Assembly (NCBI GenBank): GCA_036276235.1 | Contig: DATBDZ010000457.1 | Coordinates: 1 to 9,286, forward strand | Length of the DNA: 9,286 nt | Direction of reading: 5' to 3' | From: JANWHF01 sp036276235 | Lineage (GTDB): Bacteria > Planctomycetota > Phycisphaerae > Tepidisphaerales > Tepidisphaeraceae | Shown here: positions 1-7,327 of the stretch, piece by piece | Position numbering within the stretch: the stretch's first letter is position 1 | Layout of the letters: the number at the start of each line of letters is the position of its first letter | Program-made: the position numbers and the translations under genes | Notes under the pieces: generated by a model | Databases searched by the model: none | Seen by the model: the letters and a program-made list of their open reading frames with translations, nothing else | Told to the model about the DNA's origin: nothing

Positions 1-3000
1 GTGTCCTTGTCGGCATCGGCTCCGACGATCGTCACTTGCGCGCTGGGCCCGCCGACTTTGGTGAAGCCGTCATGGCCTAAAACCAAGATCTGGTCGGCGT
101 TGTTGGTGCCGTTGACGATGACATTGTCGGCTTGTCCATCGCCGGTGATTCCGCCGGGCGTGGCGGCAAGATCTATGTTGACATTCGTGACATCTGTTCC
201 GGTCAGATCATTGACGGTCACGGTGTCGGCGCCGCCGAGCGCGGCGAGGTTGACGCGCTCGACGCCGTTCACGTCCATCGTGATGTTGGCCACGTCGCGG
301 AAGAGCCGCAGGTGCGAGCCGTTGGCGGAGAAGTCGATGTTCTCGTTGATGTTGGCGCCGTTGAAAACCATCGTGTCAGAATCGCCTTGCCCATCTACGG
401 TGTCGGAGCCGTCGCCGGGGTTCCAGAGGAACGTATCGTTGCCTGCCCCCATGAGGGCAACATCATTTCCGCGGCCGCCGATCATCAGATCGCTTCCGTC
501 GCCGCCGATCATGAGGTCAGCGCCCTGGCTGCCGGTGAGGATGTCGTTACCCGCGCCGCCATCGACGGTGAGGTTCGTGACGCCCGGCTGAAGCCCCGAG
601 GCGTTGAAGGTATCGTCGCCGCCCAGGAGATTAACGACCAACGCATCGTTGGCGCCTTCGGAGTTGGCCACATTGAACAGGGTGGCAAGTCCGCTCACGG
701 AATAATTCAAACCGCTGCCGGCCACCTGCACACTATCCGCGGCGTTGGTGCCGTTGATGATGACGGTATCGGCCTGGGCATCGCCGCCCGGATTGCCAGG
801 GCTCGCACCCAGATCAAGATTGACCTGTTTGACGGCTGTCGCGGAAAGATCATTGAACGTGATCGTGTCCGCGCCGCCGAGCGTGTTGAGATTTACGCTT
901 TCGATGCCATCCGTATCCATCGTGACGTTTCCGACATCGCGGAAGAGCCGAAGCCGCGTGCCATTGGCGGACAAGTCAATGTGCTCGCTGACATTTGCGC
1001 CGTTGAAGAGCATGGTGTCAGTTCCGTCCTGGCCTTCGACGGAGTCGGAGCCGTCGCCGGGGTTCCAGACGAAGGTGTCATCACCCGCTCCGAGCAGCGC
1101 GACATCGGTTCCGCGTCCGCCGACGACAAGGTCGTTGCCGTCGCCGCCGATGAGCATGTCGTTTCCATCGCCGCCGGTGATTGAGTCGTTGCCGGTGCCG
1201 CCGTCGAGGGTGAGTGAAGTGAGCGCCGCCAGGCCGTTGCCGGCGGTGATCGTGTCATCGCCGCCCAGGGCGTTGACGACGATGTTTTCCAACTCGTTCA
1301 CATCCATCGTGATATTGCCAACGTCGCGGAACACGGTGACGCGCGAGCCGTTCGCGGCGATGCTGATCTTCTCGTTGGCGTTGGAGCCGTTGAAGATCAT
1401 CGTGTCGTTGCCGGCCTGGCCCTCGACGATGTCAGAGCCGTCGCCGGGGTTCCATGTGAAGGTGTCGTCGCCCGCGCCGAGGAACGCGATATCGTTTCCG
1501 CGTCCGCCGATGACAGAGTCGTTACCGTCGCCGCCGAGGAGGCTGTCATTTCCCTGGCTGCCGGTGATGTTGTCGTTGCCCGCGCCGCCATCGACGGTCA
1601 GCGACGTAACGCCGGCGGCGAGTGTCGAAGCATCAAATGCGTCGTCGCCGCCGAGAAGATTGACATTGAGGCTGTCGAGATTTCCTTCGGAGTTAGCGAC
1701 ATTGAAGACAGTCGCCAGGCCGGTGACGGAATAACTCATGCCGCTGCCGGAGACCTGCACGTTGTCGGCGTTGGCGGTGCCGTTGATGATGACGGTATCG
1801 GCCTGTCCATCGCCGCCCGGATTGCCAGGGCTCGCACCCAGATCAAGATTGACCTGTTTCACGGCAGTGGCGGAAAGATCGTTGAAGGTGATGACATCCG
1901 CGCCGCCGAGCGTGTTGAGATTCACGTTTTCGATACCGTCGGTGTCCATCGTGATGTTCGCGACATCGCGGAAAAGTCGGAGCCGCGTGCCGTTGGCGGA
2001 CAAGTCAATGTGTTCACTGACGTTCGCGCCATTGAAGAGCATCGTGTCGGTGCCGGCTTGGCCCTCGACGATGTCGGAGCCGTCGCCGGGATTCCAGACG
2101 AAGGTATCGTCGCCGGCGCCGAGGAATGCGGAGTCATTTCCGCGCCCGCCGACGACGAAGTCGTTTCCGTCGCCGCCGAGCAGCATGTCATTGCCCTGGC
2201 TGCCGGTGAGGTTGTCGTTGCCCGCGCCGCCATCGACGGTCAGTTGTGTGACGCCCGCCTGCAGCGCGCCGGCATTAAACGTATCGTTGCCATCCAGCAG
2301 ATTGACATTGAGCTTATCGAGCGCGCCTTCGGAGTTGGCGACATTGAATGCCGTGCTCAAACCGGTGACGGTGTAGCTCGTGCCGGCGCCCAGGACCTGC
2401 ACATTGTCGGCCGAGGTCGTGCCGGTGATCGTGACGGTATCCGCCTGCGCATCGCCGCCGAGCGAGCCGGGGATCGGTCCCAGATCGAGGTTTACTTTGG
2501 TGACGGCGGTGCCGGAGAGATCGCCGAAGTTGATGTTGTCGGCTCCGCCCAGCGCGTTGACGTTGACGGTTTCTACTCCGTTCGTGTCCATCGTCACCGC
2601 GCCAACATCTCGCGTCAGCTTCAGGTGAGTGCCGTTGGCCGAGAGCGAAATGTTTTCGTTGGCAGCAGAGCCGTTGAAGATCATCGTGTCGGCGCCGTCC
2701 TGGCCATCAACGCTGTCCGATCCGTCGCCGGAGTTCCAGATGAAGGTGTCGTCGCCCGCGCCCATGAGGGCGACATCATTTCCGCGGCCGCCGGCGATGA
2801 CGTCATTCCCATCGCCGCCGCTGAGCGTGTCATTTCCGTCGCCGCCGGTGATGGTGTCGTTGCCCGCGCCGCCGTCCACTGTGATGGCGATGAGCGGAGC
2901 AAGGCCGTTGCCGGCGGTGAAGGTGTCATCGCCGCCGTTCATGTTGAGGACCAGGTTTTCGGTCGTGCCGATATCGAGGCTGAAGGGGGCGGGCGTTACG

Positions 3001-3671
3001 CGGTCGAAGCGCACGCGCGAGCCGTTGGCAGTGGCGGTGAAAGTTTCCGCGCCGTTGCCGCCGTTAACTTCTACTGTATCGATTCCGCTGCCGCCTTCGT
3101 TGACGTCGGTGCCGTCGCCGGGGTTCCAGATCATGCGGTCGTTGCCGGCGTCGCCGAAGTCCTGGTCATTCCCAGAGCCGCCGGTGAGCGAGTCATTGCC
3201 ATCGCCGCCGTAGAGTAGATCGTTGCCACCCTTGCCGAAGAGCTGGTCATCGCCGGCGTCGCCGTAAAGCGCGTCGTTTGCGGACCCACCGATGAGCGTG
3301 TCATCTCCCTTGCCGCCATCCAGAGACGCGGCTGGCAGCGCGCCGTTGGTTTCATCCAGCGCGATGTTGTCGTTTCCGCGCTTGCCGTCCACTTCGATCA
3401 AGCTGATTTTGGCGACGGTTGCCTTGGGTCCCTTAATGTCCACCGCGCCGCCATTGACGAAAATCTCGCCGGCGGCATTTCGGGAGACGACGATCGTGTT
3501 GTCGTGCTTGTCCCCAGTAATTTCCAGCACGCCGCCGACATCGACCGCATGCACGGCAAACAGTCGGCGTCCCTCGAGCGACTCGACAGTCATGTCAGCG
3601 GCCTTCTTGATGATGACCTCTGGGGTCGAAAGCCGCGCCACGGACCTGGAGATGAACGTTGCGAACCTCAT
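1..3671 (-). CDS. Large RTX-type (hemolysin-type calcium-binding repeat) surface or secreted protein, 3' end outside window
   Basis: The minus-strand frame is open from the ATG at 3671-3669 to the left edge (1223 complete codons, no stop). Residues 1-40 hold the motif VESLEGRRLFA (29-39), the LEPR-XLL-like signature seen near the N-terminus of many planctomycete surface proteins; no clear hydrophobic Sec signal peptide is visible. Residues ~41-110 are a beta-rich segment (GVLEITGD, EIFVNGG). From ~115 a dense array of GGxGxD nonapeptides begins (GGKGDDTLIGG, GGDGNDSLTGG). In the RTX family these form calcium-filled beta rolls. Six WNPGDG or WNSGDG landmarks then mark repeated modules in which RTX blocks alternate with beta-rich stretches (FRDVxNxTMDxxGxE). 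An adhesin or extracellular matrix role is inferred; no enzyme domain is visible. The start is supported by AAAGGA six bases upstream; Met27 (3593) is an alternative with AAGAAGG eight bases upstream. The C-terminus, with any secretion signal, is not in the window. Confidence 0.9.
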   Translation of the reverse strand, partial: MRFATFISRSVARLSTPEVIIKKAADMTVESLEGRRLFAVHAVDVGGVLEITGDKHDNTIVVSRNAAGEIFVNGGAVDIKGPKATVAKISLIEVDGKRGNDNIALDETNGALPAASLDGGKGDDTLIGGSANDALYGDAGDDQLFGKGGNDLLYGGDGNDSLTGGSGNDQDFGDAGNDRMIWNPGDGTDVNEGGSGIDTVEVNGGNGAETFTATANGSRVRFDRVTPAPFSLDIGTTENLVLNMNGGDDTFTAGNGLAPLIAITVDGGAGNDTITGGDGNDTLSGGDGNDVIAGGRGNDVALMGAGDDTFIWNSGDGSDSVDGQDGADTMIFNGSAANENISLSANGTHLKLTRDVGAVTMDTNGVETVNVNALGGADNINFGDLSGTAVTKVNLDLGPIPGSLGGDAQADTVTITGTTSADNVQVLGAGTSYTVTGLSTAFNVANSEGALDKLNVNLLDGNDTFNAGALQAGVTQLTVDGGAGNDNLTGSQGNDMLLGGDGNDFVVGGRGNDSAFLGAGDDTFVWNPGDGSDIVEGQAGTDTMLFNGANVSEHIDLSANGTRLRLFRDVANITMDTDGIENVNLNTLGGADVITFNDLSATAVKQVNLDLGASPGNPGGDGQADTVIINGTANADNVQVSGSGMSYSVTGLATVFNVANSEGNLDSLNVNLLGGDDAFDASTLAAGVTSLTVDGGAGNDNITGSQGNDSLLGGDGNDSVIGGRGNDIAFLGAGDDTFTWNPGDGSDIVEGQAGNDTMIFNGSNANEKISIAANGSRVTVFRDVGNITMDVNELENIVVNALGGDDTITAGNGLAALTSLTLDGGTGNDSITGGDGNDMLIGGDGNDLVVGGRGTDVALLGAGDDTFVWNPGDGSDSVEGQDGTDTMLFNGANVSEHIDLSANGTRLRLFRDVGNVTMDTDGIESVNLNTLGGADTITFNDLSATAVKQVNLDLGASPGNPGGDAQADTVIINGTNAADSVQVAGSGLNYSVSGLATLFNVANSEGANDALVVNLLGGDDTFNASGLQPGVTNLTVDGGAGNDILTGSQGADLMIGGDGSDLMIGGRGNDVALMGAGNDTFLWNPGDGSDTVDGQGDSDTMVFNGANINENIDFSANGSHLRLFRDVANITMDVNGVERVNLAALGGADTVTVNDLTGTDVTNVNIDLAATPGGITGDGQADNVIVNGTNNADQILVLGHDGFTKVGGPSAQVTIVGADADKD
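411..3130 (-). repeat. Long/short tandem modules of the RTX protein (642 bp and 387/390 bp)
   Basis: The codons for the conserved (N/S)PGDG motif lie at plus-strand positions 411, 1053, 1440, 2082, 2724 and 3114. The spacings are therefore 642, 387, 642, 642 and 390 bp, all multiples of three. In protein order the modules run short, long, long, short, long, and the sixth also begins as long. Long modules (214 residues) carry an extra segment of about 85 residues (motifs such as DLSATAVKQVNLDLG and FNVANSEG) that short modules lack, and 642 minus 387 equals exactly 85 codons. Two long modules, 1029 bp apart, are identical over 51 bases (780-830 and 1809-1859), which suggests recent duplication or gene conversion. 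Confidence 0.85.
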
Positions 3672-3677
3672 GGCAAA

Positions 3678-3683
3678 TCCTTT
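3678..3683 (-). promoter_or_regulatory. Ribosome binding site of the RTX gene
   Basis: Read on the minus strand the sequence is AAAGGA, followed by six bases (TTTGCC) and then the ATG at 3671. Both match and spacing are good, which supports this ATG over the later in-frame Met27. Confidence 0.6.
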
Positions 3684-3706
3684 CTTCTGATCTTCTGATC
3701 GTGTGA

Positions 3707-3735
3707 TCGATAAATTGCGAAATCACTAAAGACAA
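3707..3735 (-). promoter_or_regulatory. Weak candidate sigma-70-like promoter for the RTX gene
   Basis: On the minus strand TTGTCT (3735-3730) is followed after 17 bases by TATCGA (3712-3707), about 36 bases upstream of the start codon. The -35 hexamer matches the consensus at four of six positions and the -10 at only three, so this is weak. The correct spacer length and the position between the hairpin and the ribosome binding site are the main support. Planctomycete promoter rules may differ. Confidence 0.2.
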
Positions 3736-3739
3736 CCAC

Positions 3740-3776
3740 ATCGAACGGTGAGCTTGCTCACCAAACTACGTTCGAT
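3740..3776 (-). repeat. GTAG-footed REP-like hairpin
   Basis: An inner perfect inverted repeat, GGTGAGC-TT-GCTCACC (3747-3762), sits inside a second perfect 8-bp inverted repeat, ATCGAACG/CGTTCGAT (3740-3747 and 3769-3776; the two pairs share base 3747). On the minus strand the hairpin is preceded by GTAG (3769-3766), the tetranucleotide that marks REP sequences recognised by RAYT transposases. It lies about 70 bases upstream of the RTX start. It could be a REP-like element, a protein-binding site or an RNA hairpin in the RTX leader; the sequence does not decide between these. Confidence 0.55.
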
Positions 3777-3928
3777 TCCCCGCGACTCCTCTATACCTCA
3801 GCCGCCTCGCGAATGAGATTGCCCTGAAGAGGGCGGAAGCACCCGCTTGAAACCTTTTGCAAAATCGTGCAAGCTGTGTTCAACATACCGGGGCAAGGAT
3901 AGTACCCTTTGGCTTGGCAGTCATAATC

Positions 3929-3949
3929 TTGCGGTAAATTTGCGGTAAA
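3929..3949 (+). promoter_or_regulatory. Candidate operator: two TTGCGGTAAA direct repeats at 11-bp pitch
   Basis: TTGCGGTAAA occurs at 3929-3938 and exactly again at 3940-3949, separated by one T, so the repeat pitch is 11 bp (about one helical turn). Winged-helix regulators of the OmpR/PhoB class typically bind direct repeats with this pitch, and the downstream gene starts with such a domain 52 bases after the second repeat. A -10-like CATAAT (3922-3927) lies just upstream, without a recognisable -35. Autoregulation, and perhaps control of the divergent RTX gene, is inferred. Confidence 0.5.
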
Positions 3950-3993
3950 GACGCAAAGCATGGGGTGGGCAAGGGTTACGGTTGATCCCCGGC

Positions 3994-3997
3994 AGGA
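3994..3997 (+). promoter_or_regulatory. Ribosome binding site of the regulator gene
   Basis: AGGA is three bases upstream of the ATG at 4001 and nine bases upstream of the in-frame ATG at 4007. The second spacing is closer to the usual range, so the true start may be 4007, two codons later. An in-frame TGA at 3983-3985 excludes any start further upstream. Confidence 0.5.
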
Positions 3998-4000
3998 ACA

Positions 4001-7000
4001 ATGGCAATGGGTTCGGACGGGCAAATCAATTTTGGCACGTTTTGTCTCGATCGGGACAATGCGCTGCTTCTCTGCGCCGGCCAGCCGGTGGGAATGACGC
4101 CCAAGGCCCTGGATATGCTGCATTATCTGGCCAGCCGGCCGGATCGGCTGGTGACCAAGCAGGAGCTTCTGTCGGCGCTCTGGCCGGATGGCTGGGTGGG
4201 AGACGCCTCGATCAAGGTGTGCGTCAGCGAAATTCGCCGGACGCTGCGCGATGATGCGGAACGGCCACAATATATACAGACAGTGTTTCGGCGCGGGTAC
4301 CGGTTTATTGCGCCGGTGTTGGATGAAGATGATTCGCAATCCGCGGTCGCTTGGGCCCCTCCTCCGGTACTCCGGGGGAGGGCTAGGGTGGGGGCTGTTC
4401 GCGCGAGCGATCTTCGTCCGTCGAGCAGCGGTTCCACACAACCCCCACCCCAGCCCTCCCCCGGAGTACCGGAGGAGGGAGCAAAGAATCATCGACGGCT
4501 AGCCGGCGGTGTCGGGCGACGGCGTGAGCTTTCATCGCTACACGATGCCTTTGAATCCGCCTGCACAGGCCATGGCCAGGTGATCTGCGTCACCGGCGAG
4601 ACCGGCATCGGCAAAACAACCGTCATCGAAAACCTCCTTCGCCAACTCGCGGCCGAAGGACACGATTTTTATGTCGCGCGCGGGCGATGTTCCGAACGTC
4701 TGGCCGGCGCGGAGGCGTACGTCCCTCTGCTTGAAGCGATCGAGAGCCTTGCGCGCGGCGAGGCCAGCGAGTCGCTGGCGAGAGCGCTGCGCACGCGCGC
4801 GCCCGCCTGGTATGCGGAAGTTGGTCCGCTGGATCATGCGAACCCATCGGCTGCGCCCTCGAATAAGCCGGCTTCTCAGCAACGCCTGAAGCGCGAACTG
4901 ATCGGGTTCCTGGAAGAAGTCGCGCAGGATCGTCCGCTGGTCTTATTCCTGGATGACATCCATTGGGCGGATGCTTCGACGATCGATGTGCTGGCGTACA
5001 TCGCCGACCGCTGCGCGCAGTTGCGGCTGCTCCTGGTGCTCACCTATCGGCCGACGGAGATGAAGCTGAGCGATCATCCGTGGGGCCCGGTGCAGCTTGA
5101 GTTGCAGAGCCGCGGTCTTTGCCGCGAGATTCCGCTGGCGTTTCTGAGCCGCGCTGAAGTCGAGGATTATCTGGCGCTGGCGTTTTGCGGGCATCGCTTC
5201 GACCCGGAGTTCGTCGATCTGATCTTCAACAGCACCGAAGGCAGCCCGCTGTTCCTCGTCGATCTGCTGCGATACCTGAACGACTGCGGCGTGATCGCCC
5301 GGGATTCGCAGGCGTGGGTCGTGGGCAAACCCGTTCCTGATTTCCGCAGCGAATTTCCCCCTTCGGTGCGCAGCCTGATCCAAAGAAAGCTGGAGCAACT
5401 GGGCGCGGCCGATAGCCAATTGCTATCCGTCGCCTGTGTGCAGGGATCGGAATTTGATTCGGCGGTACTGGCGCGAGTGCTGGGAATCGATGCGATCGAG
5501 CTGGAAGAACGGCTGGAGGCTCTCGATCGCGTGCACGGCCTGGTTCGCCAGTTGCGCGAGCAGGAGCTTCCCGACGGCACACTGACGGTGCGATATCAGT
5601 TCGTCCACATTCTGTATCAGAATGCGCTGTATGCCGCGCTGCAGCCAGGCCGGCGAGCGGCGTGGAGCGGCGCCGTCGCAAAGTCACTCGTGGCCATGCA
5701 CGGCAATCAATGCCCCGCAATTGCCGCCACGGTGGCGGTCCTGTTCGAAGCGGCGCGCGATTATTCCTCTGCGATCGAGTATCTCATGGTCGCCGCGCGA
5801 AACGCCGTCCGAATCTGCGCATCGAGCGAGGCGATGTTGTTGACGCGCCGCGGCCTGGCGCTCGTCGAGAAGCTTTCCGATCCAGTCGAACGCGATCGCC
5901 AGGAATTGCGGCTGCAGATGCTCCTGATCGGGCCGCTGCAATTCCTCAAAGGTTATGCCGCCGAGGATGTGCGGCTCGCCTGCGCGCGCTCGCGCGAGCT
6001 GTGCAAGCGGCTGGGTGAAGGCGCGCTGCTCGTTCCCGCGTTCTGGGGATTGACCGCGTATTTCCTGATGCGCGGGGAAATGTCGATGGCGGCCCAGATC
6101 ACCGAGGAATTCTCGGCGCTGGCGCAGAAGGAGGGCGATCCCGCGTATCTGATTCTTGCCAATCAGATGCAAAGCACGGTGCTGTTCTATCTGGCGGATT
6201 TTGAGCGCGCCCTGGACTACGCGCGGCAGGTGATCGAGGACTTTGAGCCGGCACTTACAGATCGACTGATCGCTTTCTGCGGGCGGCACCCGGCGGTGAT
6301 GGCCTGCGGATTTGCCGCGTCCGCACTTTGGGTTTTGGGATATCCCGACCAGGCGCTGATGACCGTGCGGCAGGGGATGGCCCTCGCCGAGGCGTCGGGT
6401 CATCCGTTTGCCCTCATGCACGGCCATTACTTTATGTCCAAGATCCATCGTCTGCGTCGCGAGCCGGCCGAGACGCGCGATGCCGCCGAGGCAACACTCG
6501 CGCTGGCGGATGAATACCAAGCCGCTACTTACATGGGCGCGGGCCGCGTCTTTCACGGCTGGGCGATCGCGCATCTGGATCAGCCCGAGCAAGGCGAAGC
6601 CGAAATCCGCCGGGGCATGGAAATCTGCCACTCGAGCGGCGGGATGGTCAACTCGCCGCAGATGCTGGCGATGCTCGCCGAGGTGTGCGCGCTGCGCGAG
6701 CAATTCGACGGCGCAATCAGCGCCGTTGATCTCGCACTAACTCTGGTGAATCGCACCGGCGAGCGGTTCTACGAAGGCGAACTCCATCGCCTGCACGGCG
6801 AGTTGCTGCTGCAGCGCAGCCCCGATGATCTGAAAACGAACACTCAAGCCGAACACGCTTTTCGCAACGCGCTCGAGTTGGCTCGCTGCCAGCGGACCAA
6901 ATCGGTGGAGCTGCGGGCAGGCATCAGCCTCACCCGCCTTTATCGACAACAGGCGCGGCTGCCGGAGGGCCGTGCCATGTTGAGCGAGATCTACAGCGGA

Positions 7001-7117
7001 TTCGCCGAAGGATTCGACACGCCCGACCTGCAAGAGGCCAAGTCGCTGCTCGACCAGCCGGCACGGATTTGCCTGGCCCACGCAAACGAAGCCGGCGCAC
7101 GGTTGAATCTTCAATGA
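4001..7117 (+). CDS. Winged-helix transcriptional regulator fused to STAND-type ATPase and TPR-like helical repeats
   Basis: The product is 1038 residues, predicted cytoplasmic, with no membrane segment seen. Residues ~8-106 form an OmpR/PhoB-type winged-helix DNA-binding domain: MTPKALDMLHYLASRP, then the recognition-helix region SIKVCVSEIRRTLRDD and the wing hairpin VFRRGYRFIAPV. There is no receiver domain, so it is not a classical response regulator. After a linker altered by a palindromic element (~120-160) comes an AAA_16/STAND-type ATPase: GRRREL (172-177), Walker A GETGIGKT (199-206), Walker B LVLFLDDIHWAD (313-324) and the family motif TEGSPLF (412-418). From ~570 to ~1020 the chain is helix-rich with TPR-like repeats, as in large ATP-dependent regulators (COG3899-like). 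A likely model is that ligand or partner binding by the C-terminal repeats controls ATP-dependent switching of DNA binding. It is divergent from the RTX gene. Target genes and ligand are unknown. Confidence 0.9.
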   Translation: MAMGSDGQINFGTFCLDRDNALLLCAGQPVGMTPKALDMLHYLASRPDRLVTKQELLSALWPDGWVGDASIKVCVSEIRRTLRDDAERPQYIQTVFRRGYRFIAPVLDEDDSQSAVAWAPPPVLRGRARVGAVRASDLRPSSSGSTQPPPQPSPGVPEEGAKNHRRLAGGVGRRRELSSLHDAFESACTGHGQVICVTGETGIGKTTVIENLLRQLAAEGHDFYVARGRCSERLAGAEAYVPLLEAIESLARGEASESLARALRTRAPAWYAEVGPLDHANPSAAPSNKPASQQRLKRELIGFLEEVAQDRPLVLFLDDIHWADASTIDVLAYIADRCAQLRLLLVLTYRPTEMKLSDHPWGPVQLELQSRGLCREIPLAFLSRAEVEDYLALAFCGHRFDPEFVDLIFNSTEGSPLFLVDLLRYLNDCGVIARDSQAWVVGKPVPDFRSEFPPSVRSLIQRKLEQLGAADSQLLSVACVQGSEFDSAVLARVLGIDAIELEERLEALDRVHGLVRQLREQELPDGTLTVRYQFVHILYQNALYAALQPGRRAAWSGAVAKSLVAMHGNQCPAIAATVAVLFEAARDYSSAIEYLMVAARNAVRICASSEAMLLTRRGLALVEKLSDPVERDRQELRLQMLLIGPLQFLKGYAAEDVRLACARSRELCKRLGEGALLVPAFWGLTAYFLMRGEMSMAAQITEEFSALAQKEGDPAYLILANQMQSTVLFYLADFERALDYARQVIEDFEPALTDRLIAFCGRHPAVMACGFAASALWVLGYPDQALMTVRQGMALAEASGHPFALMHGHYFMSKIHRLRREPAETRDAAEATLALADEYQAATYMGAGRVFHGWAIAHLDQPEQGEAEIRRGMEICHSSGGMVNSPQMLAMLAEVCALREQFDGAISAVDLALTLVNRTGERFYEGELHRLHGELLLQRSPDDLKTNTQAEHAFRNALELARCQRTKSVELRAGISLTRLYRQQARLPEGRAMLSEIYSGFAEGFDTPDLQEAKSLLDQPARICLAHANEAGARLNLQ
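4357..4479 (+). repeat. Palindromic element translated in frame within the regulator (copy 1)
   Basis: Arms 4357-4394 and 4442-4479 are inverted repeats of 38 bp with a single mismatch, around a 47-base loop. The element is read through in frame and encodes about residues 120-160, rich in Pro, Arg, Ser and Gly (starts PPPVLRGRARVG, ends PPPQPSPGVPEEG). It falls exactly between the winged-helix and ATPase domains. A homologous copy with similar arms and loop lies in the next gene (7930-8031). The CTAG in the left arm gives a stop in only one frame per strand, so insertion is tolerated in most phases. Confidence 0.85.
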
Positions 7118-7127
7118 CGACGGGCTC

Positions 7128-7282
7128 GAATGAAAAATGAAAAATGAAAAATGGAATGGGGTCGAAGCCCACTCCTCCAGCTTTTGGCTTTTGACTTTTC
7201 ACTTGGCCCTGATCGAATGAAAAATGAAATCCGCGTGAATCCATTCCCCCATTTTTCATTTTTCACTTTTCATTTTTCATTC
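7128..7282. repeat. Degenerate 7-bp repeat array forming a long inverted repeat (possible terminator)
   Basis: The spacer after the regulator stop contains a run of (A)TGAAAAA-type heptamers at 7128-7154, and its near-perfect reverse complement at 7249-7282, longer by one 7-bp unit. Between them lie a 17-bp exact direct copy of the left edge (7126-7142 and 7213-7229) and another 7-bp series, CTTTTGG, CTTTTGA, CTTTTCA (7181-7201). The transcript could fold into a long A/U-rich hairpin and act as a bidirectional terminator or mRNA stabiliser, but there is no compact GC stem with a U-tract. The composition differs sharply from the GC-rich neighbouring genes. Confidence 0.65.
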
Positions 7283-7327
7283 TGACCCGGTTCCCCAATC
7301 GCCTTCCGTCATTTAGCATCCCAGAAG

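Larger units (their letters stand above)
3672..4000. other. Divergent intergenic region between the RTX gene and the regulator gene
   Basis: These 329 bases separate two genes transcribed away from each other, so both promoters should lie here. They contain the RTX-gene ribosome binding site, a tandem 8-bp repeat (TCTTCTGA at 3683-3690 and 3691-3698), a GTAG-footed hairpin (3740-3776), a 10-bp direct repeat at 11-bp pitch (3929-3949), and the regulator ribosome binding site. I see no convincing small gene or RNA gene. A minus-strand frame runs through part of it into the regulator gene, but it looks like a shadow of that gene. Confidence 0.7.

Noticed and set aside
1..3130. CRISPR-like or tandem DNA repeat array
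   Set aside because: The short repeats are codon-level GGxGxD repeats of a coding region with variable sequence. There are no constant repeats separated by unique spacers.
132..3690. Several long plus-strand open frames (up to about 400 codons) opposite the RTX gene
   Set aside because: They are antisense shadows of a repetitive GC-rich gene. Their translations are low-complexity (Ala/Val/Asp or Pro/Ser/Arg), have no recognisable domains, are broken repeatedly, and repeat with the period of the minus-strand modules.
3899..3927. Sigma-70 promoter for the regulator using CATAAT at 3922-3927
   Set aside because: The -10 is reasonable, but no -35-like hexamer is found 16-18 bases upstream, so it is noted only with the operator and not called as a promoter.
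4357..4479. Palindrome in the regulator as a transcription terminator
   Set aside because: It lies within an uninterrupted frame between two domains of one protein, has a 47-base loop and no T-tract, and has a homologous copy inside another gene.
3791..4492. Minus-strand frame of 233 codons across the start of the regulator gene
   Set aside because: Its sequence follows from the complement of the winged-helix domain and the palindrome. It ends in a low-complexity stretch from the element, and the opposite strand has a clear conserved domain.
5684..6703. Minus-strand frame of 339 codons inside the regulator gene
   Set aside because: It has no recognisable domain and lies opposite the TPR-like region of a well-supported gene. 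Codon bias in GC-rich genes often leaves such frames open.
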